From: Serratia liquefaciens
Lineage (GTDB): Bacteria > Pseudomonadota > Gammaproteobacteria > Enterobacterales > Enterobacteriaceae
Assembly: GCF_027594825.1 (NCBI RefSeq)
Contig: NZ_CP088930.1
Location: 1,364,001 to 1,428,000 of the forward strand
Length of the DNA stretch: 64,000 bases
Direction: 5' to 3'
The position numbers were made by a program, and so were the translations under genes. The notes under the pieces were generated by a model that was given only the letters and a program-made list of their open reading frames with translations, searched no databases and was not told the DNA's origin. Shown here piece after piece: positions 47,258 to 57,477 of the stretch. How positions within the stretch are numbered: the first letter of the stretch is position 1; the number at the start of each line of letters is the position of its first letter.

Positions 47258-48919
47258 TCAGGCCGCCGCGTTACGTGACTGAAGGGCATTTGAGATAGTT
47301 TGCAGCAGTTCGGGAATGTCCATCTTCGGCAGCACCACTTCGACAAAGGCCAGCAGTGGGCTGTCGGCCACTTCGCTCAGCGCCTGGCGCAGCTGTTCCG
47401 GTTCGGTAACGCGTAACGCTTTCACTTGACGCTCGGCACCTAACGCCTGCGGCAGTTGAGTCCAGTTCCACTGGGCGATGTCGTTATAACGCTGGTTCGG
47501 GCCGTGGATCGCCCGTTCAATGGTGTATCCGTCATTATTCAGCAGGAAAATCACCGGCTTCAGCTCATCACGCAACATCGATCCCAATTCCTGCACCGTC
47601 AGCTGTGCTGACCCGTCGCCGATCAGCAGCACCACTCGCCGCTCCGGCTCCGCCGTCTGTGCACCGAACGCCGCGGGCAGTGTATAACCGATAGATCCCC
47701 ACAGTGACTGAACGATGAAGTGACAGCCCTGCGGCAGGTTCAGCGCTGTCGCGCCAAAACAGGCGGATCCCTGCTCGGCGAGCAGGATATCGCCCGGCCG
47801 CAAAAAGCCCTGTATCTGCTGCCAAAAACCGTGCTGATCCAGCCCACTGCCGTTCGGATCCGGCAACGGCGAACGTTTAATCTCCGGCCGTTGCCATTGG
47901 TTTGCCAGCGACAAAGTTAACTGGTGTAACGCGATAACCGCGTCACGCATCGGGATTTGGCTGAATACCTGCTGCCCCACACGCGCTTCAAAGGGCTGCA
48001 GATCAATACACTTCTCTGCAGGAAGGTGATGGCTGAATCCGGCGCTAATGGTATCGGTAAAACGTACGCCAACATTGATGATCACGTCGGCGTTCTCAAT
48101 CAGCTGTTTCACCTGTGGCTCGCTGGCCGCACCGACGTAGGTCCCGGTGAAGCAGGCATGAGTTTCGTCCAACACGCTCTTGCCAAGCAGCAAGGTGGAA
48201 TGCGGCATATCCACCTCATTCATCCACTGCTCCAGCACCTTTTCGGCACCAAAGCGTTCGGCCAGAAAATCGGCCAGCAGAGAAACCCGCCGGGCCGGTA
48301 ACAGCAATTCTCGCGCGGCGGCGATAAAGGCTTGCAGTGATGCCTGAGAAAGATTGGCCTGTCGTAGCATTAACGGGGCAGGTTTTGACACCAGCGGCGC
48401 TTCAGCCACGTCGCTCGGCAACAGCAGATAGACCGGTCGACGCTCGAACAGCGCGGTGGTCAACAGGCGATCTATTTCCCCCTCGGCGTTATCGGCGGTG
48501 AGGCTGGCCTGAGCCACGGTCACCTCTTTCGCCATGCGGGCAAAGTGACCAAAATCCCCGTCGCCCAGAGAGTGATGCAACAATTCTCCAGCCCGTTGCG
48601 CACGCAGAGCCGGGGCGCCCACCACGTGGATCACCGGCAGGTATTCGGCATAGCTGCCAGCAATACCGTTGACCGCGCTCAGTTCACCTACGCCAAAAGT
48701 CGTCAACAAGGCAGCGGCTGGTTTACAGCGTGCGTAACCATCTGCGGCGTAGGCGGCATTAAGTTCATTGGCGCATCCTACCCAGGTGATTTGCGGGTGA
48801 TCGATCACGTGATCAAGAAACTGCAGGTTATAGTCCCCAGGCACGCCAAAGAAGTGCCGGATGCCGATCTGAGCTAAACGATCGAGTAGGTAATCAGCCA
48901 CCGTATAGTTCTTATTCAT
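47258..48919 (-). CDS. ipdC: Indolepyruvate/pyruvate decarboxylase (ThDP-dependent)
   Basis: A thiamine-diphosphate 2-keto-acid decarboxylase of the IpdC/PDC/KdcA group. IpdC converts indole-3-pyruvate to indole-3-acetaldehyde, on the path to auxin. The catalytic Glu52 lies in GCANELNAAYAADGYAR, the ThDP signature is GDGSAQLTVQELGSM...NNDGYTIE, and the HH motif is ELLHHSLGDG. Length is 553 residues from ATG 48919; two ATGs at 48925 and 48928 are also possible, and the AGG is best spaced from 48925. Substrate preference among phenylpyruvate, indolepyruvate and pyruvate cannot be read. Confidence 0.85.
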   Translation of the reverse strand: MNKNYTVADYLLDRLAQIGIRHFFGVPGDYNLQFLDHVIDHPQITWVGCANELNAAYAADGYARCKPAAALLTTFGVGELSAVNGIAGSYAEYLPVIHVVGAPALRAQRAGELLHHSLGDGDFGHFARMAKEVTVAQASLTADNAEGEIDRLLTTALFERRPVYLLLPSDVAEAPLVSKPAPLMLRQANLSQASLQAFIAAARELLLPARRVSLLADFLAERFGAEKVLEQWMNEVDMPHSTLLLGKSVLDETHACFTGTYVGAASEPQVKQLIENADVIINVGVRFTDTISAGFSHHLPAEKCIDLQPFEARVGQQVFSQIPMRDAVIALHQLTLSLANQWQRPEIKRSPLPDPNGSGLDQHGFWQQIQGFLRPGDILLAEQGSACFGATALNLPQGCHFIVQSLWGSIGYTLPAAFGAQTAEPERRVVLLIGDGSAQLTVQELGSMLRDELKPVIFLLNNDGYTIERAIHGPNQRYNDIAQWNWTQLPQALGAERQVKALRVTEPEQLRQALSEVADSPLLAFVEVVLPKMDIPELLQTISNALQSRNAAA

Positions 48920-49164
48920 GATCATCACCTGCCAAGGGTTAGGATTTTCAGTATTAAGTATCGAAGATATCGTATAAATTTCGAACTTTATGTCTGAAAG
49001 GTAACTGGAAACCCTGCGTTACATCCCTGCCCCATTGGCTGGCATTGGGCCGCTGTGATAAGCCATGTTGATATACAGGCTGTTTAGCGTGATCGCAGCC
49101 TCTGACAAATGCGGTGAAAGCGCATACACTAAAATTCATTTCACCTCCGCTGAAAAGGGTTCGT

Positions 49165-50154
49165 ATGCTCTACCAGGCTGATTCTTCACGCTATCAAAGT
49201 ATGGAATACCGTCGCTGCGGCCGCAGCGGGCTAAAGCTCCCGGCCATTTCACTTGGCTTATGGCATAACTTTGGTGACGTCACGCTGTATGACAACGCTC
49301 GCAAGCTGATCCACTGCGCGTTTGATCTCGGCATTACCCATTTCGATCTGGCCAACAATTATGGCCCGCCGCCCGGCTCCGCCGAGGAAAACTTTGGCCG
49401 TATTCTCGCGGCGGATTTGCAGCCCTGGCGCGATGAACTGATCATCTCGTCAAAGGCCGGTTACACCATGTGGCCCGGGCCTTATGGCGATTGGGGTTCG
49501 AAAAAGTACCTGGTCGCCAGTCTGAATCAAAGCCTGCAGCGTATGGGGTTGGAGTATGTAGACATCTTCTATCACCATCGTCCGGATCCGGATACGCCGC
49601 TGGAAGAAACCATGGCCGCGCTGGATTTGCTGGTGCGACAGGGCAAGGCGCTGTACGTCGGGCTGTCCAACTACCCTGCCGACCGTGCGCGTCAGGCGTT
49701 CAGCATTCTGCAGCAGCTCGGCACGCCCTGCGTGATCCATCAGCCGAAATACTCCATGTTCGAACGTTGGGTGGAGCCAGAATTGCTGGATACGCTGGAA
49801 GAAAACGGCGTGGGTTCTATCGCCTTCTCACCGCTGGCCGGCGGCCTGTTGACCGATCGTTATCTGCAGGGCATCCCCCAGGACTCACGCGCTGCCAGCG
49901 GCAGCCAGTTCCTGCAACCCGATCAGCTCACCGAGGATAAACTGGGAAAAATTCGCCGGCTGAATGCACTGGCGCAACAGCGCGGACAGAAGCTGTCGCA
50001 AATGGCGCTAGCCTGGGTATTGCGTGGCGATCGCGTCACTTCGGCCCTGATTGGTGCCAGCAAGACCAGCCAAATTGAAGACGCCGTCGGCATGTTGGCT
50101 AACCGCACCTTTAGCGATGATGAAATTAAGCAGATCGAGCAGATATTAATGTAA
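49165..50154 (+). CDS. gpr: Aldo-keto reductase, L-glyceraldehyde 3-phosphate reductase type
   Basis: An NADPH-dependent aldo-keto reductase of the Gpr/YghZ and Kv-beta-like group, 329 residues. The catalytic Tyr is in FDLANNYGPPPGSAEENFG and the Lys in IISSKAGYTMWPGPYG; the His is in IFYHHRPDPDTP. The late cofactor segment is SALIGASKTSQIEDA. Gpr removes toxic L-glyceraldehyde 3-phosphate and methylglyoxal. ATG 49165 follows AAGGG at good spacing. It is divergent from the decarboxylase gene. Confidence 0.88.
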   Translation: MLYQADSSRYQSMEYRRCGRSGLKLPAISLGLWHNFGDVTLYDNARKLIHCAFDLGITHFDLANNYGPPPGSAEENFGRILAADLQPWRDELIISSKAGYTMWPGPYGDWGSKKYLVASLNQSLQRMGLEYVDIFYHHRPDPDTPLEETMAALDLLVRQGKALYVGLSNYPADRARQAFSILQQLGTPCVIHQPKYSMFERWVEPELLDTLEENGVGSIAFSPLAGGLLTDRYLQGIPQDSRAASGSQFLQPDQLTEDKLGKIRRLNALAQQRGQKLSQMALAWVLRGDRVTSALIGASKTSQIEDAVGMLANRTFSDDEIKQIEQILM

Positions 50155-50384
50155 TCGCTTACAACTATCGCCGGTTTACCGCCGGCGATAACGCCTGCCG
50201 CGCCAGACAAATCTTAAATCACTCTTCCCGCCCCATTTTTAAGAATGCCGCTAAGATTCAACCCTATCCACAAAGGCTAATATGCCGATATTGCAGGTAA
50301 AACTATAAGGCTGTTTTATAAACTGATGAACGCGCTTCATTAATTGTAAAACCGGCCAAGCCGCTACGGCGGAAAGGAGCATTC

Positions 50385-50786
50385 ATGTTTAAACCTCTGT
50401 TATTGGCCGCCTTATTGGTGGTGTCAACGTTGCCTGCCATGCAGCCTGCGCAGGCGGAAGGGCTGAGCATCGATCTGATGCCGGGCGTCTCATTACGTAT
50501 CGGCGAGCAAGACAATCGCGGCCGTTACTGGGACGGTTATGACTGGCGCGACCGCGACTGGTGGCAGGGCCATCAGGGTCGGTACCTGGGTGAACGCAAT
50601 CGTCGGGGCTACAATTGGGATGGTTATCGCTGGCGCGACAACAATTACTGGCGCAAGAATTATTACTATCATGAAGGGCGCTATCGTAAATACGATAAGC
50701 ACTATTATAAACACCATGAGAAGCATCACGGGAAAGGCCGACGTCATGACGATCGCGATCATCGCCACCATGACCACGATGATTGA
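50385..50786 (+). CDS. ypeC: DUF2502 periplasmic protein YpeC
   Basis: A 133-residue exported protein resembling E. coli YpeC. A Sec signal peptide ends at AQA (about residue 25). The mature part has the DUF2502 core SLRIGEQDNRGRYWDGYDWRD followed by a second YNWDGYRWRDNNYWRK repeat. The tail is rich in His, Lys and Asp (HHEKHHGKGRRHDDRDHRHH), which might bind metal. Function is unknown. Its place beside mntH and nupC is the same as in E. coli. GGAAAGGAG precedes the ATG. Confidence 0.9.
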   Translation: MFKPLLLAALLVVSTLPAMQPAQAEGLSIDLMPGVSLRIGEQDNRGRYWDGYDWRDRDWWQGHQGRYLGERNRRGYNWDGYRWRDNNYWRKNYYYHEGRYRKYDKHYYKHHEKHHGKGRRHDDRDHRHHDHDD

Positions 50787-50921
50787 CGGCCAAAGGCCGT
50801 CAGCCCGCCTGATCCCCATCATTTAAGAGATCGAGATACCCGGGGCGACCCGGGTTTCCGCTGATATCGAGCTTTAGTGAACCGCATTAAACTTAATGTC
50901 GGCCTTTCGTTGGGTGCCCGA

Positions 50922-52154
50922 TCAGAAAAGGCTGCTGACCAGCAGGTAGCCGTTCAACCCAACCACCACCAGCACGATAACTTTCCCTATCGCCTGTATG
51001 CTGCGGCTATTGACCATCTCCCCCATCAGTTCCCGGTTACCGGTGAACGACAGCAGCGGCACCAGCGCCAACGCTATACCAAAACTCAACAGCACCTGGC
51101 TCAGCACCAGAATGCGCGTAGCGTCCATTCCCATCATGATGACGATAAACGACGGCAGCATAGTGACCACCCGGCGCACCCACAGCGGGATATAAAAGTG
51201 CACAAATCCCTGCATCACGACCTGCCCTGCCAGCGTCCCCACCACGGTGGAAGATAATCCGGCAGCGACCAGGCTCAGTCCGAAGATGGTCGCTGCCGCC
51301 TGACCCAATAGCGGCTGCAGCGTCAGATAAGCCTGATCGAGATCGGCAATGCCGCTATGGCCGTTAAAATGGAAGGCCGCAGCGGCGGTAGCCATCATCG
51401 CCAGGTTAACAAAGCCGGCAATGGTCATGGCAATGGCGACGTCAAACTTGGTGGCCGCGTAGCGATCGGCTTTGGAATGCTCACCGCCGGTCTGGGTTAA
51501 TGACGAATGCAGATAAATCACGTGCGGCATGATGGTCGCGCCCAGCACCCCGGCAGCCAAAAATACCGCGTCGCCGTTCGGCAGATCCGGTATTGCCATG
51601 CCTTTCAACAAAGGCTCCAACTGCGGTTGCGAAAATACCAGTTCCACCATATAAGCCGCGGCAACAAACAGCAGTAAACCGCCGATCACCATTTCCAGCG
51701 GTTTCTGCCCACGTTTTTGCAGCATCAGGATCAAGAAGGTCGCAATACCGGTCAGGATAGCCCCTTCCAGCAGCGTGACGCCCAGCAGCAGTTTAAAACC
51801 TATCGCAGCGCCGATAAATTCGGCCAAATCTGTGGCCATGGCGATAATTTCAGCCTGAACCCAATAGGCCCAAACTGCCGGGCGCGGGAAACGATCGCGA
51901 ATGTGCTCTGCCAGGTTTTTACCGGTGGCAATACCGAGTTTTGCGGACAACAGCTGGATCAACATCGCCATGACGTTGGCCCACACCACGACCCACAACA
52001 GGGTGTAACCAAAAGAAGCGCCGGCCTGGATGTTGGTAGCAAAATTACCGGGATCGATATAGCCGATAGCCGCTATGAATGCGGGGCCCATCAAGGAAAG
52101 TTTGATCTTCCTCGCGGGGCGACGGGTGGTCTCAACCACATCACTGTTCAGCAT
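50922..52154 (-). CDS. mntH: Proton-dependent manganese transporter MntH (NRAMP)
   Basis: MntH imports Mn(II), and less well Fe(II), with protons. The 410 residues (E. coli 412) form 11 helices. The two metal-binding NRAMP motifs are intact: [12 protein letters not shown] in helix 1 and [14 protein letters not shown] in helix 6. It is monocistronic and divergent from nupC. Iron/manganese-responsive control is suggested by Fur-like sequence upstream. Confidence 0.96.
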   Translation of the reverse strand: MLNSDVVETTRRPARKIKLSLMGPAFIAAIGYIDPGNFATNIQAGASFGYTLLWVVVWANVMAMLIQLLSAKLGIATGKNLAEHIRDRFPRPAVWAYWVQAEIIAMATDLAEFIGAAIGFKLLLGVTLLEGAILTGIATFLILMLQKRGQKPLEMVIGGLLLFVAAAYMVELVFSQPQLEPLLKGMAIPDLPNGDAVFLAAGVLGATIMPHVIYLHSSLTQTGGEHSKADRYAATKFDVAIAMTIAGFVNLAMMATAAAAFHFNGHSGIADLDQAYLTLQPLLGQAAATIFGLSLVAAGLSSTVVGTLAGQVVMQGFVHFYIPLWVRRVVTMLPSFIVIMMGMDATRILVLSQVLLSFGIALALVPLLSFTGNRELMGEMVNSRSIQAIGKVIVLVVVGLNGYLLVSSLF

Positions 52155-52200
52155 GTTCTGAACCCTTACTTCTATTAAGCCTGTGGTTATCTTATGTAAA

Positions 52201-52242
52201 TGATAATAATTATCAAGCGCATTTAGAGCGATAATGCTTATC
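52201..52242 (-). promoter_or_regulatory. Fur-box-like sites upstream of mntH
   Basis: TGATAATAATTATCA (52201-52215) and GATAATGCTTATC (52230-52242) resemble GATAAT-based Fur boxes, 47-88 bp before mntH. I see no clear MntR palindrome. The remainder of the 378-bp mntH-nupC gap is the AT-rich nupC leader, in which I could not fix CRP or CytR sites. Confidence 0.55.
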
Positions 52243-52532
52243 TCTGCGATAGGAAATTACGACGGGTTTAACGAAAGGTTTGACGGGTAAGTGAACATTT
52301 ACCGTACTGAACGGCGTTCTCTCCAGGAAAAAATCCTTTGGGTAATCCATTTAGCGCAAGAATATGAATTTCATATGGATTGATTAACCTCTTGATTTTT
52401 TATGCTTTAGCGTACAAGTTTAAGATGTTTCCCCCTATGATTTTCCATATTTGCAATAGAGCTCTCGTTTTTAAACGTGGCGTTACATAAAATGACATCC
52501 GAAATTCAGCCTGCCTCAAGTTTGGAGCAAAC

Positions 52533-53720
52533 ATGTCCCATATTGCGCACTTTGCGTTGGCGTTAGTGGTCGTCGCGATCCTGGCACTTTTAGTGTGTCG
52601 CGATCGTAAAAGCATCCGCATTCGCTATGTTATTCAACTGTTGGTTATTGAAGTACTGCTGGCCTATTTTTTCCTGCATTCGGAAGCGGGTTTAGGCTTT
52701 GTAAAAGGATTTGCCGCGCTGTTTGACAAGCTGCTCGGGTTTGCTGGGCAAGGGACTGATTTTGTATTCGGCGGTATGGGCGACAAAGGTCTGGCCTTCT
52801 TCTTCCTGAAGGTACTGTGCCCAATCGTCTTTATCTCTGCGCTGATCGGTATTCTGCAATACATTAAAGTACTGCCGTTTATCATCCGCATTATTGGTAC
52901 CGTGCTGTCAAAAGTAAACGGTATGGGCAAGCTGGAGTCCTTCAACGCCGTCAGCTCGCTGATCCTGGGCCAGTCTGAAAACTTCATCGCCTATAAAGAT
53001 ATTCTGGGCAAGATGTCAGAAAAGCGCATGTACACCATGGCGGCAACCGCGATGTCCACGGTTTCCATGTCCATCGTCGGCGCTTACATGACCATGCTGG
53101 ACGCCAAGTTTGTGGTGGCGGCGCTGGTACTGAACATGTTCAGCACCTTTATCGTGCTGTCATTGGTCAACCCTTACGACACCAGTAAAGAAGAAGAACT
53201 GCATCTGGGCAACCTGCACGAAGGCCAGAGCTTCTTCGAAATGCTGGGCGAATATATCCTGGCGGGTTTCAAAGTCGCGATTATCGTTGCTGCGATGCTG
53301 ATCGGCTTTATTGCGCTGATCGCCGCGCTTAACGGCCTGTTCAGCGCCATCTTCGGCCTGAGCTTCCAGGAAATCCTGGGCTACTTCTTCTATCCATTCG
53401 CCTGGATTATGGGTATTCCTAAGCACGAAGCGTTGCAGGTTGGCAGCATCATGGCGACCAAGCTGGTTTCCAACGAATTCGTGGCGATGATGGAGCTGCA
53501 GAAGGTTTCTGCTGAACTCTCTCCACGCAGCCTGGGTATCCTGTCGGTGTTCCTGGTTTCCTTCGCCAACTTCTCTTCCATCGGCATCGTAGCCGGTGCG
53601 ATTAAAGGGCTGAACGAGCACCAGGGCAACGTGGTTTCCCGCTTTGGTCTGAAGCTGGTTTACGGTTCTACGCTGGTCAGCATCCTGTCTGCGTCGATCG
53701 CAGGCCTGGTTCTGGGCTAA
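52533..53720 (+). CDS. nupC: Nucleoside permease NupC
   Basis: NupC is a concentrative nucleoside transporter (CNT family) that imports pyrimidine nucleosides and adenosine with protons. The 395 residues (E. coli 400) form about ten helices. CNT signatures include [41 protein letters not shown] and the second-half [10 protein letters not shown] with [15 protein letters not shown] lies before the ATG. It is monocistronic with a good terminator. Confidence 0.96.
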   Translation: MSHIAHFALALVVVAILALLVCRDRKSIRIRYVIQLLVIEVLLAYFFLHSEAGLGFVKGFAALFDKLLGFAGQGTDFVFGGMGDKGLAFFFLKVLCPIVFISALIGILQYIKVLPFIIRIIGTVLSKVNGMGKLESFNAVSSLILGQSENFIAYKDILGKMSEKRMYTMAATAMSTVSMSIVGAYMTMLDAKFVVAALVLNMFSTFIVLSLVNPYDTSKEEELHLGNLHEGQSFFEMLGEYILAGFKVAIIVAAMLIGFIALIAALNGLFSAIFGLSFQEILGYFFYPFAWIMGIPKHEALQVGSIMATKLVSNEFVAMMELQKVSAELSPRSLGILSVFLVSFANFSSIGIVAGAIKGLNEHQGNVVSRFGLKLVYGSTLVSILSASIAGLVLG

Positions 53721-53739
53721 GCTTAAAAACCAGTCATGC

Positions 53740-53764
53740 AAAGGTCGCTTCGGCGACCTTTTTT
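53740..53764 (+). terminator. nupC terminator
   Basis: Stem AAAGGTCGC/GCGACCTTT with a TTCG tetraloop, followed by T-run. Confidence 0.92.
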
Positions 53765-53804
53765 ATTGCCTGCAATTCAGAAACGGAAAGGAATGACAGA
53801 AAGC

Positions 53805-53832
53805 AAAAAGCCGACCCTGAGGTCGGCTTTTT
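53805..53832 (-). terminator. Terminator of the tRNA-Ala operon
   Basis: Perfect 12-bp stem AAAAAGCCGACC/GGTCGGCTTTTT with a CTGA loop, directly after the tRNA-Ala 3' end on the minus strand. Confidence 0.9.
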
Positions 53833-53838
53833 AAATGG

Positions 53839-53914
<76 letters not shown>

Positions 53915-53974
53915 ACAAAAGTGGTACGCTTTAACCTGCGTTACGGTGTTCCCCAACCCTTCTGAGATAAAGGT

Positions 53975-54050
<76 letters not shown>

Positions 54051-54084
54051 AATCCACAATCACTAAATCCTGTGAACGGGGCGC

Positions 54085-54113
54085 ATGATATGAAACCCCT
54101 GAAAAACTGTCAA
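54085..54113 (-). promoter_or_regulatory. Promoter of the tRNA-Ala operon
   Basis: On the minus strand a perfect TTGACA (54113-54108) and TATCAT (54090-54085) are 17 bp apart, followed by a GCGCCCC discriminator typical of stringently controlled stable-RNA promoters. The rest of the 307-bp gap to the FNT gene shows nothing I can identify. Confidence 0.85.
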
Positions 54114-54357
54114 CGGCTAAATTGAATTAGTCGATCAAGCGCTGAAAAAGCCGCCAAATCAGCGCGTTTCACGCTAAAAAATCGCCATGGCGAACAAAAA
54201 TCAGCCATTGACGCCTCGCTTCACAAAAAACAAAAAACCTTATCCATTGTGTTGATTTTTAATTAACAGAATGTTAGCGAAATACCCTTGAGTCATCTCG
54301 CCCACAGGCATAGACTTCCCCGCGTCGTAAATCCCACAACAATAAACCGAGTCAGTT

Positions 54358-55143
54358 ATGTCGTTGCATTCACCAAAAGAAATCGCTGCGTTAGCCATTC
54401 AGGCCGGCGTAAACAAAAGCCGGGCATCGCTCGCCAACCTGCTCATTCTGGGCTTTCTCGCCGGCGCCTTCATCGCGACCGGCTTCCTGCTGGATATCCA
54501 CGTGATCGGCACCCTGCCGCCCGAATGGGGCTCCTTCGGCGCATTGCTGGGGGCTGCCGTCTTCCCTATAGGGCTTATCCTGACGATTCTGGCCGGCGGC
54601 GAGCTGCTGACCGGCAATATGATGACCTTGCCGATAGCCTGGTTTGCTCGCCAAATCTCGCTGTTTGCCATCGTGCGCAACTGGTTCTGGGTCACCCTGG
54701 CCAACTTCGCCGGCAGCCTGGCGGTCGCCTATTTCTTTGGCCACCTGCTTGGCCTGACCGAAGGCGCATTCCTGCACAAAACCCTGTCTATTGCGCAAGC
54801 CAAGGTAGATGCCGACTTCCTGCACGCCTTTATATCCGGCGTCGGTTGCAATTGGTTGGTGTGCCTGGCGGTGTGGCTGGCCTTTGCCAGCAAGGACGTG
54901 CCGGGCAAAGTGATTGGCATGTGGTTCCCGGTAATGGCGTTTGTCGCCATCGGCTTCCAGCACGTGGTGGCGAACATGTTTATTATCCCGGCCGCCATTT
55001 TTGCCGGCGGCTTAAGCTGGGGTCAGTTCCTGCCCAACTTCACGGCGGTGTTTCTCGGTAACGCGCTGGGCGGCGCCGGCTTCGTCGGCCTGATGTACTT
55101 CCTCGCCTATCGCCCCACCGTGCCGGCCGCTGAACAGGCCTGA
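54358..55143 (+). CDS. Formate/nitrite transporter (FNT) family channel
   Basis: A 261-residue, six-helix channel of the FNT family. The pore signatures are visible: AGGELLTGNMMTLPIAW in the helix 2 break and GVGCNWLVCLAVWLAF followed by GFQHVVANMFIIPAAIF in the second half, with the conserved central His in FQHVVANM. It lacks the long charged extension of YfdC and is closer in size to NirC/FocA. The anion (formate, nitrite, acetate or sulfide) cannot be told, and no pfl or nir genes adjoin. It lies between tRNA-Ala and gltX. Confidence 0.9.
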   Translation: MSLHSPKEIAALAIQAGVNKSRASLANLLILGFLAGAFIATGFLLDIHVIGTLPPEWGSFGALLGAAVFPIGLILTILAGGELLTGNMMTLPIAWFARQISLFAIVRNWFWVTLANFAGSLAVAYFFGHLLGLTEGAFLHKTLSIAQAKVDADFLHAFISGVGCNWLVCLAVWLAFASKDVPGKVIGMWFPVMAFVAIGFQHVVANMFIIPAAIFAGGLSWGQFLPNFTAVFLGNALGGAGFVGLMYFLAYRPTVPAAEQA

Positions 55144-55154
55144 TCGACAGCGAC

Positions 55155-55189
55155 AAAAAAAGCCCCGGGATTGCTCCACGGGGCTTTTT
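55155..55189. terminator. Bidirectional terminator FNT gene/gltX
   Basis: Stem AAAGCCCCG/CGGGGCTTT with A- and T-runs on its two sides, between convergent genes. Confidence 0.92.
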
Positions 55190-55209
55190 CATTATGGGCT
55201 CAGAAACTA

Positions 55210-56625
55210 TCAGGCCTGAGCTTCACGCCCGGCGATATAAGCCAATGCCAGATCGATACGCTGTAAAGAACGAGCCTGACCGATGGCATGCACGGTCACG
55301 TCCATACCCGGTGACTGGCCGGCACCGGTAACCGCTACGCGCAGCGGCATGCCTACCTTACCCATACCGACGCCCAGCTCATCTGCCGTGCCTTGAATGG
55401 CATCATGCACGTTTTCCGGCGTCCAGGCAGTGATGGCGGCCAATTTGGCCCGTACCGCTTCCAGCGGCTGACGAGCAACCGGGCGCAGGTGTTTTTTCGC
55501 AGCGTCAGCGTCGAACTCGCTGAAGTCTTCATAGAAGTAACGGCAAGACTCCGCCATTTCCTTCAACGTTTTGCAGCGCTCGCCCAACAGCTTGACGATA
55601 TCTTTCAGCTCTGGACCATTGCGGGTTTCAATTCCCAGTTGCTCCACGTGCCACGCCAGATACACGGCAACTTCTTCGGCCGGCATATGGTTAATGTAAT
55701 GATGGTTCAACCACTGCAATTTTTCGGTATTGAAGGCGCTGGCGGATTTGTTGATCGCTTCCAGCGTGAAGAACTCTTTCATCTCATCAATAGAGAAGAT
55801 TTCCTGATCGCCGTGAGACCAACCCAGACGCACCAAATAGTTCAGCAGCGCCTGCGGCAGGTAGCCGTCGTCGCGGTACTGCATCACGCCTACGGCACCG
55901 TGGCGTTTAGACAGCTTTTTACCGTCGTCACCGAGGATCATCGAAACGTGGGCGTATTCCGGTACCGGTGCGCCCAGCGCTTTGAGGATGTTGATCTGGC
56001 GCGGAGTGTTGTTGATGTGGTCTTCACCGCGGATCACGTGGGTGATTTCCATATCCCAGTCGTCGATCACCACGCAGAAGTTATAGGTCGGCGCACCGTC
56101 GGTACGACGAATGATCAGATCGTCCAGTTCCTGGTTGCTGAATTCGATCGGGCCACGGATCTTGTCATCGAAGATTACCGAGCCTTCCTGCGGATTACGG
56201 AAACGCACCACGTGCGGCTCGTCATCGGTGTGGCTGCATTGGCTGTCGCGGCAGTGGCCGTCGTAACGCGGTTTTTCACCGTTTTCCATCTGCTTTTCAC
56301 GCAGCGCTTCCAGACGTTCCTTCGAGCAATAGCATTTATAAGCAGTTCCCTGCACCAGCATGTCGTCAATCACCGCGTTATAACGGTCAAAACGCTTGGT
56401 CTGGAAGTACGGGCCTTCGTCCCAATCCAGGTTTAACCAGTTCATGCCATCCATAATTGCGTCGATAGCATCCTGGGTTGAGCGTTCCAAATCGGTATCT
56501 TCGATACGCAGAACGAACTCACCGCCCGCATGGCGAGTGAATAGCCAGGAGTAAAGCGCAGTACGGGCGCCACCGACGTGAAGATAGCCGGTTGGGCTCG
56601 GTGCAAAACGGGTTTTGATTTTCAT
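55210..56625 (-). CDS. gltX: Glutamyl-tRNA synthetase
   Basis: GltX charges tRNA-Glu with glutamate; the product also feeds heme synthesis through the C5 pathway. The class I motifs are present: HVGG (HIGH-type) in [13 protein letters not shown] and KLSKRHGA (KMSKS-type). The zinc-binding cysteines of the E. coli enzyme are seen in KCYCSKE and [11 protein letters not shown] 56625 gives 471 residues, equal to E. coli. It is single and convergent with the FNT gene. Confidence 0.98.
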   Translation of the reverse strand: MKIKTRFAPSPTGYLHVGGARTALYSWLFTRHAGGEFVLRIEDTDLERSTQDAIDAIMDGMNWLNLDWDEGPYFQTKRFDRYNAVIDDMLVQGTAYKCYCSKERLEALREKQMENGEKPRYDGHCRDSQCSHTDDEPHVVRFRNPQEGSVIFDDKIRGPIEFSNQELDDLIIRRTDGAPTYNFCVVIDDWDMEITHVIRGEDHINNTPRQINILKALGAPVPEYAHVSMILGDDGKKLSKRHGAVGVMQYRDDGYLPQALLNYLVRLGWSHGDQEIFSIDEMKEFFTLEAINKSASAFNTEKLQWLNHHYINHMPAEEVAVYLAWHVEQLGIETRNGPELKDIVKLLGERCKTLKEMAESCRYFYEDFSEFDADAAKKHLRPVARQPLEAVRAKLAAITAWTPENVHDAIQGTADELGVGMGKVGMPLRVAVTGAGQSPGMDVTVHAIGQARSLQRIDLALAYIAGREAQA

Positions 56626-56872
56626 TGGGTTCACTGCCTTATTACGCAACGCATGTCAGCGGTTGCCGACGATTGCTCGGAATTTAAAAAAGTGGCCGAC
56701 ATTGTATCACCACGCGCTAATTCCTCAACGCTGACACGATATTGCTGCATCAGCTTTCATCATCTCTGCGGCGCTTTTCGCATAACAATGTGCAAAGAAT
56801 CAGCATTGCTGGCGATAAATATCGCATCCTGTTTAAATTTGCGGCGAACGATTGAAATCATTTTAAAAACCG

Positions 56873-56900
56873 TTGACTCACTTTCAACTATCCCTATAAT
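56873..56900 (+). promoter_or_regulatory. Promoter of the tRNA-Val/Lys operon
   Basis: TTGACT and TATAAT 16 bp apart with a GCG discriminator, 18 bp upstream of the first tRNA-Val. Confidence 0.85.
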
Positions 56901-56917
56901 GCGACTCCAACAAGACG

Positions 56918-56993
56918 GGGCGATTAGCTCAGTTGGTAGAGCATCTCCTTTACACGGAGGGGGTCGGCGGTTCGAGCCCGTCATCGCCCACCA
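56918..56993 (+). tRNA. tRNA-Val (UAC) copy 1
   Basis: A 76-nt cloverleaf with CCA; anticodon TAC in CTCCTTTACACGGAG. Its acceptor pair is GGGCGAT/ATCGCCC, differing by one compensated pair from copies 2 and 3. Confidence 0.97.
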
Positions 56994-57033
56994 TCTTGTT
57001 GAGCAGTAAAGCAGTAAGAAATGAGAAAAATGA

Positions 57034-57109
57034 GGGTGATTAGCTCAGTTGGTAGAGCATCTCCTTTACACGGAGGGGGTCGGCGGTTCGAGCCCGTCAT
57101 CACCCACCA
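57034..57109 (+). tRNA. tRNA-Val (UAC) copy 2
   Basis: A 76-nt gene identical to copy 3. The acceptor has GGGTGAT/ATCACCC, so a T-A pair replaces C-G at one position. Confidence 0.97.
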
Positions 57110-57148
57110 CTCATTCTCTTGTTTAGCAGTACCTGGAAGTCCTGAAGT

Positions 57149-57224
57149 GGGTGATTAGCTCAGTTGGTAGAGCATCTCCTTTACACGGAGGGGGTCGGCG
57201 GTTCGAGCCCGTCATCACCCACCA
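57149..57224 (+). tRNA. tRNA-Val (UAC) copy 3
   Basis: A 76-nt gene with anticodon TAC and encoded CCA, third in the array, 7 bp before tRNA-Lys. Confidence 0.97.
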
Positions 57225-57231
57225 CTTCTGC

Positions 57232-57307
57232 GGGTCGTTAGCTCAGTTGGTAGAGCAGTTGACTTTTAATCAATTGGTCGCAGGTTCGAATCCTGCACGA
57301 CCCACCA
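57232..57307 (+). tRNA. tRNA-Lys (UUU)
   Basis: A 76-nt gene with anticodon TTT in TTGACTTTTAATCAA and encoded CCA. With the three tRNA-Val it matches the E. coli valUXY-lysV cluster downstream of gltX. Confidence 0.97.
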
Positions 57308-57312
57308 ATACA

Positions 57313-57340
57313 GAAAAAAGCGCCTTTTGGCGCTTTTTTC
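57313..57340 (+). terminator. Terminator of the tRNA operon
   Basis: Stem AAAAAAGCGCC/GGCGCTTTTTT with a TTTT loop directly after tRNA-Lys. Confidence 0.93.
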
Positions 57341-57427
57341 GCATCTGCGTCCTGATAATCTCTATAAGCCTCACCACTTCCGCCCTCCCCCTGAAAATAA
57401 TCACTTCCCTGCGCCGCCAATAGAAAA

Positions 57428-57445
57428 GGCGCTGCAAGCAGCGCC
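57428..57445 (-). terminator. Terminator of the entCEBA operon
   Basis: Perfect stem GGCGCTGC/GCAGCGCC with an AA loop; TAGAAAA on its left reads TTTTCTA on the minus strand. Confidence 0.8.
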
Positions 57446-57477
57446 CTTTGGCTATCCTGAAATTGTCGACCGGATGA

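Noticed and set aside
56918..57307. Four near-identical 76-bp units with short spacers, like a CRISPR array
   Set aside because: Each folds as a complete tRNA with CCA; they are three tRNA-Val and one tRNA-Lys.
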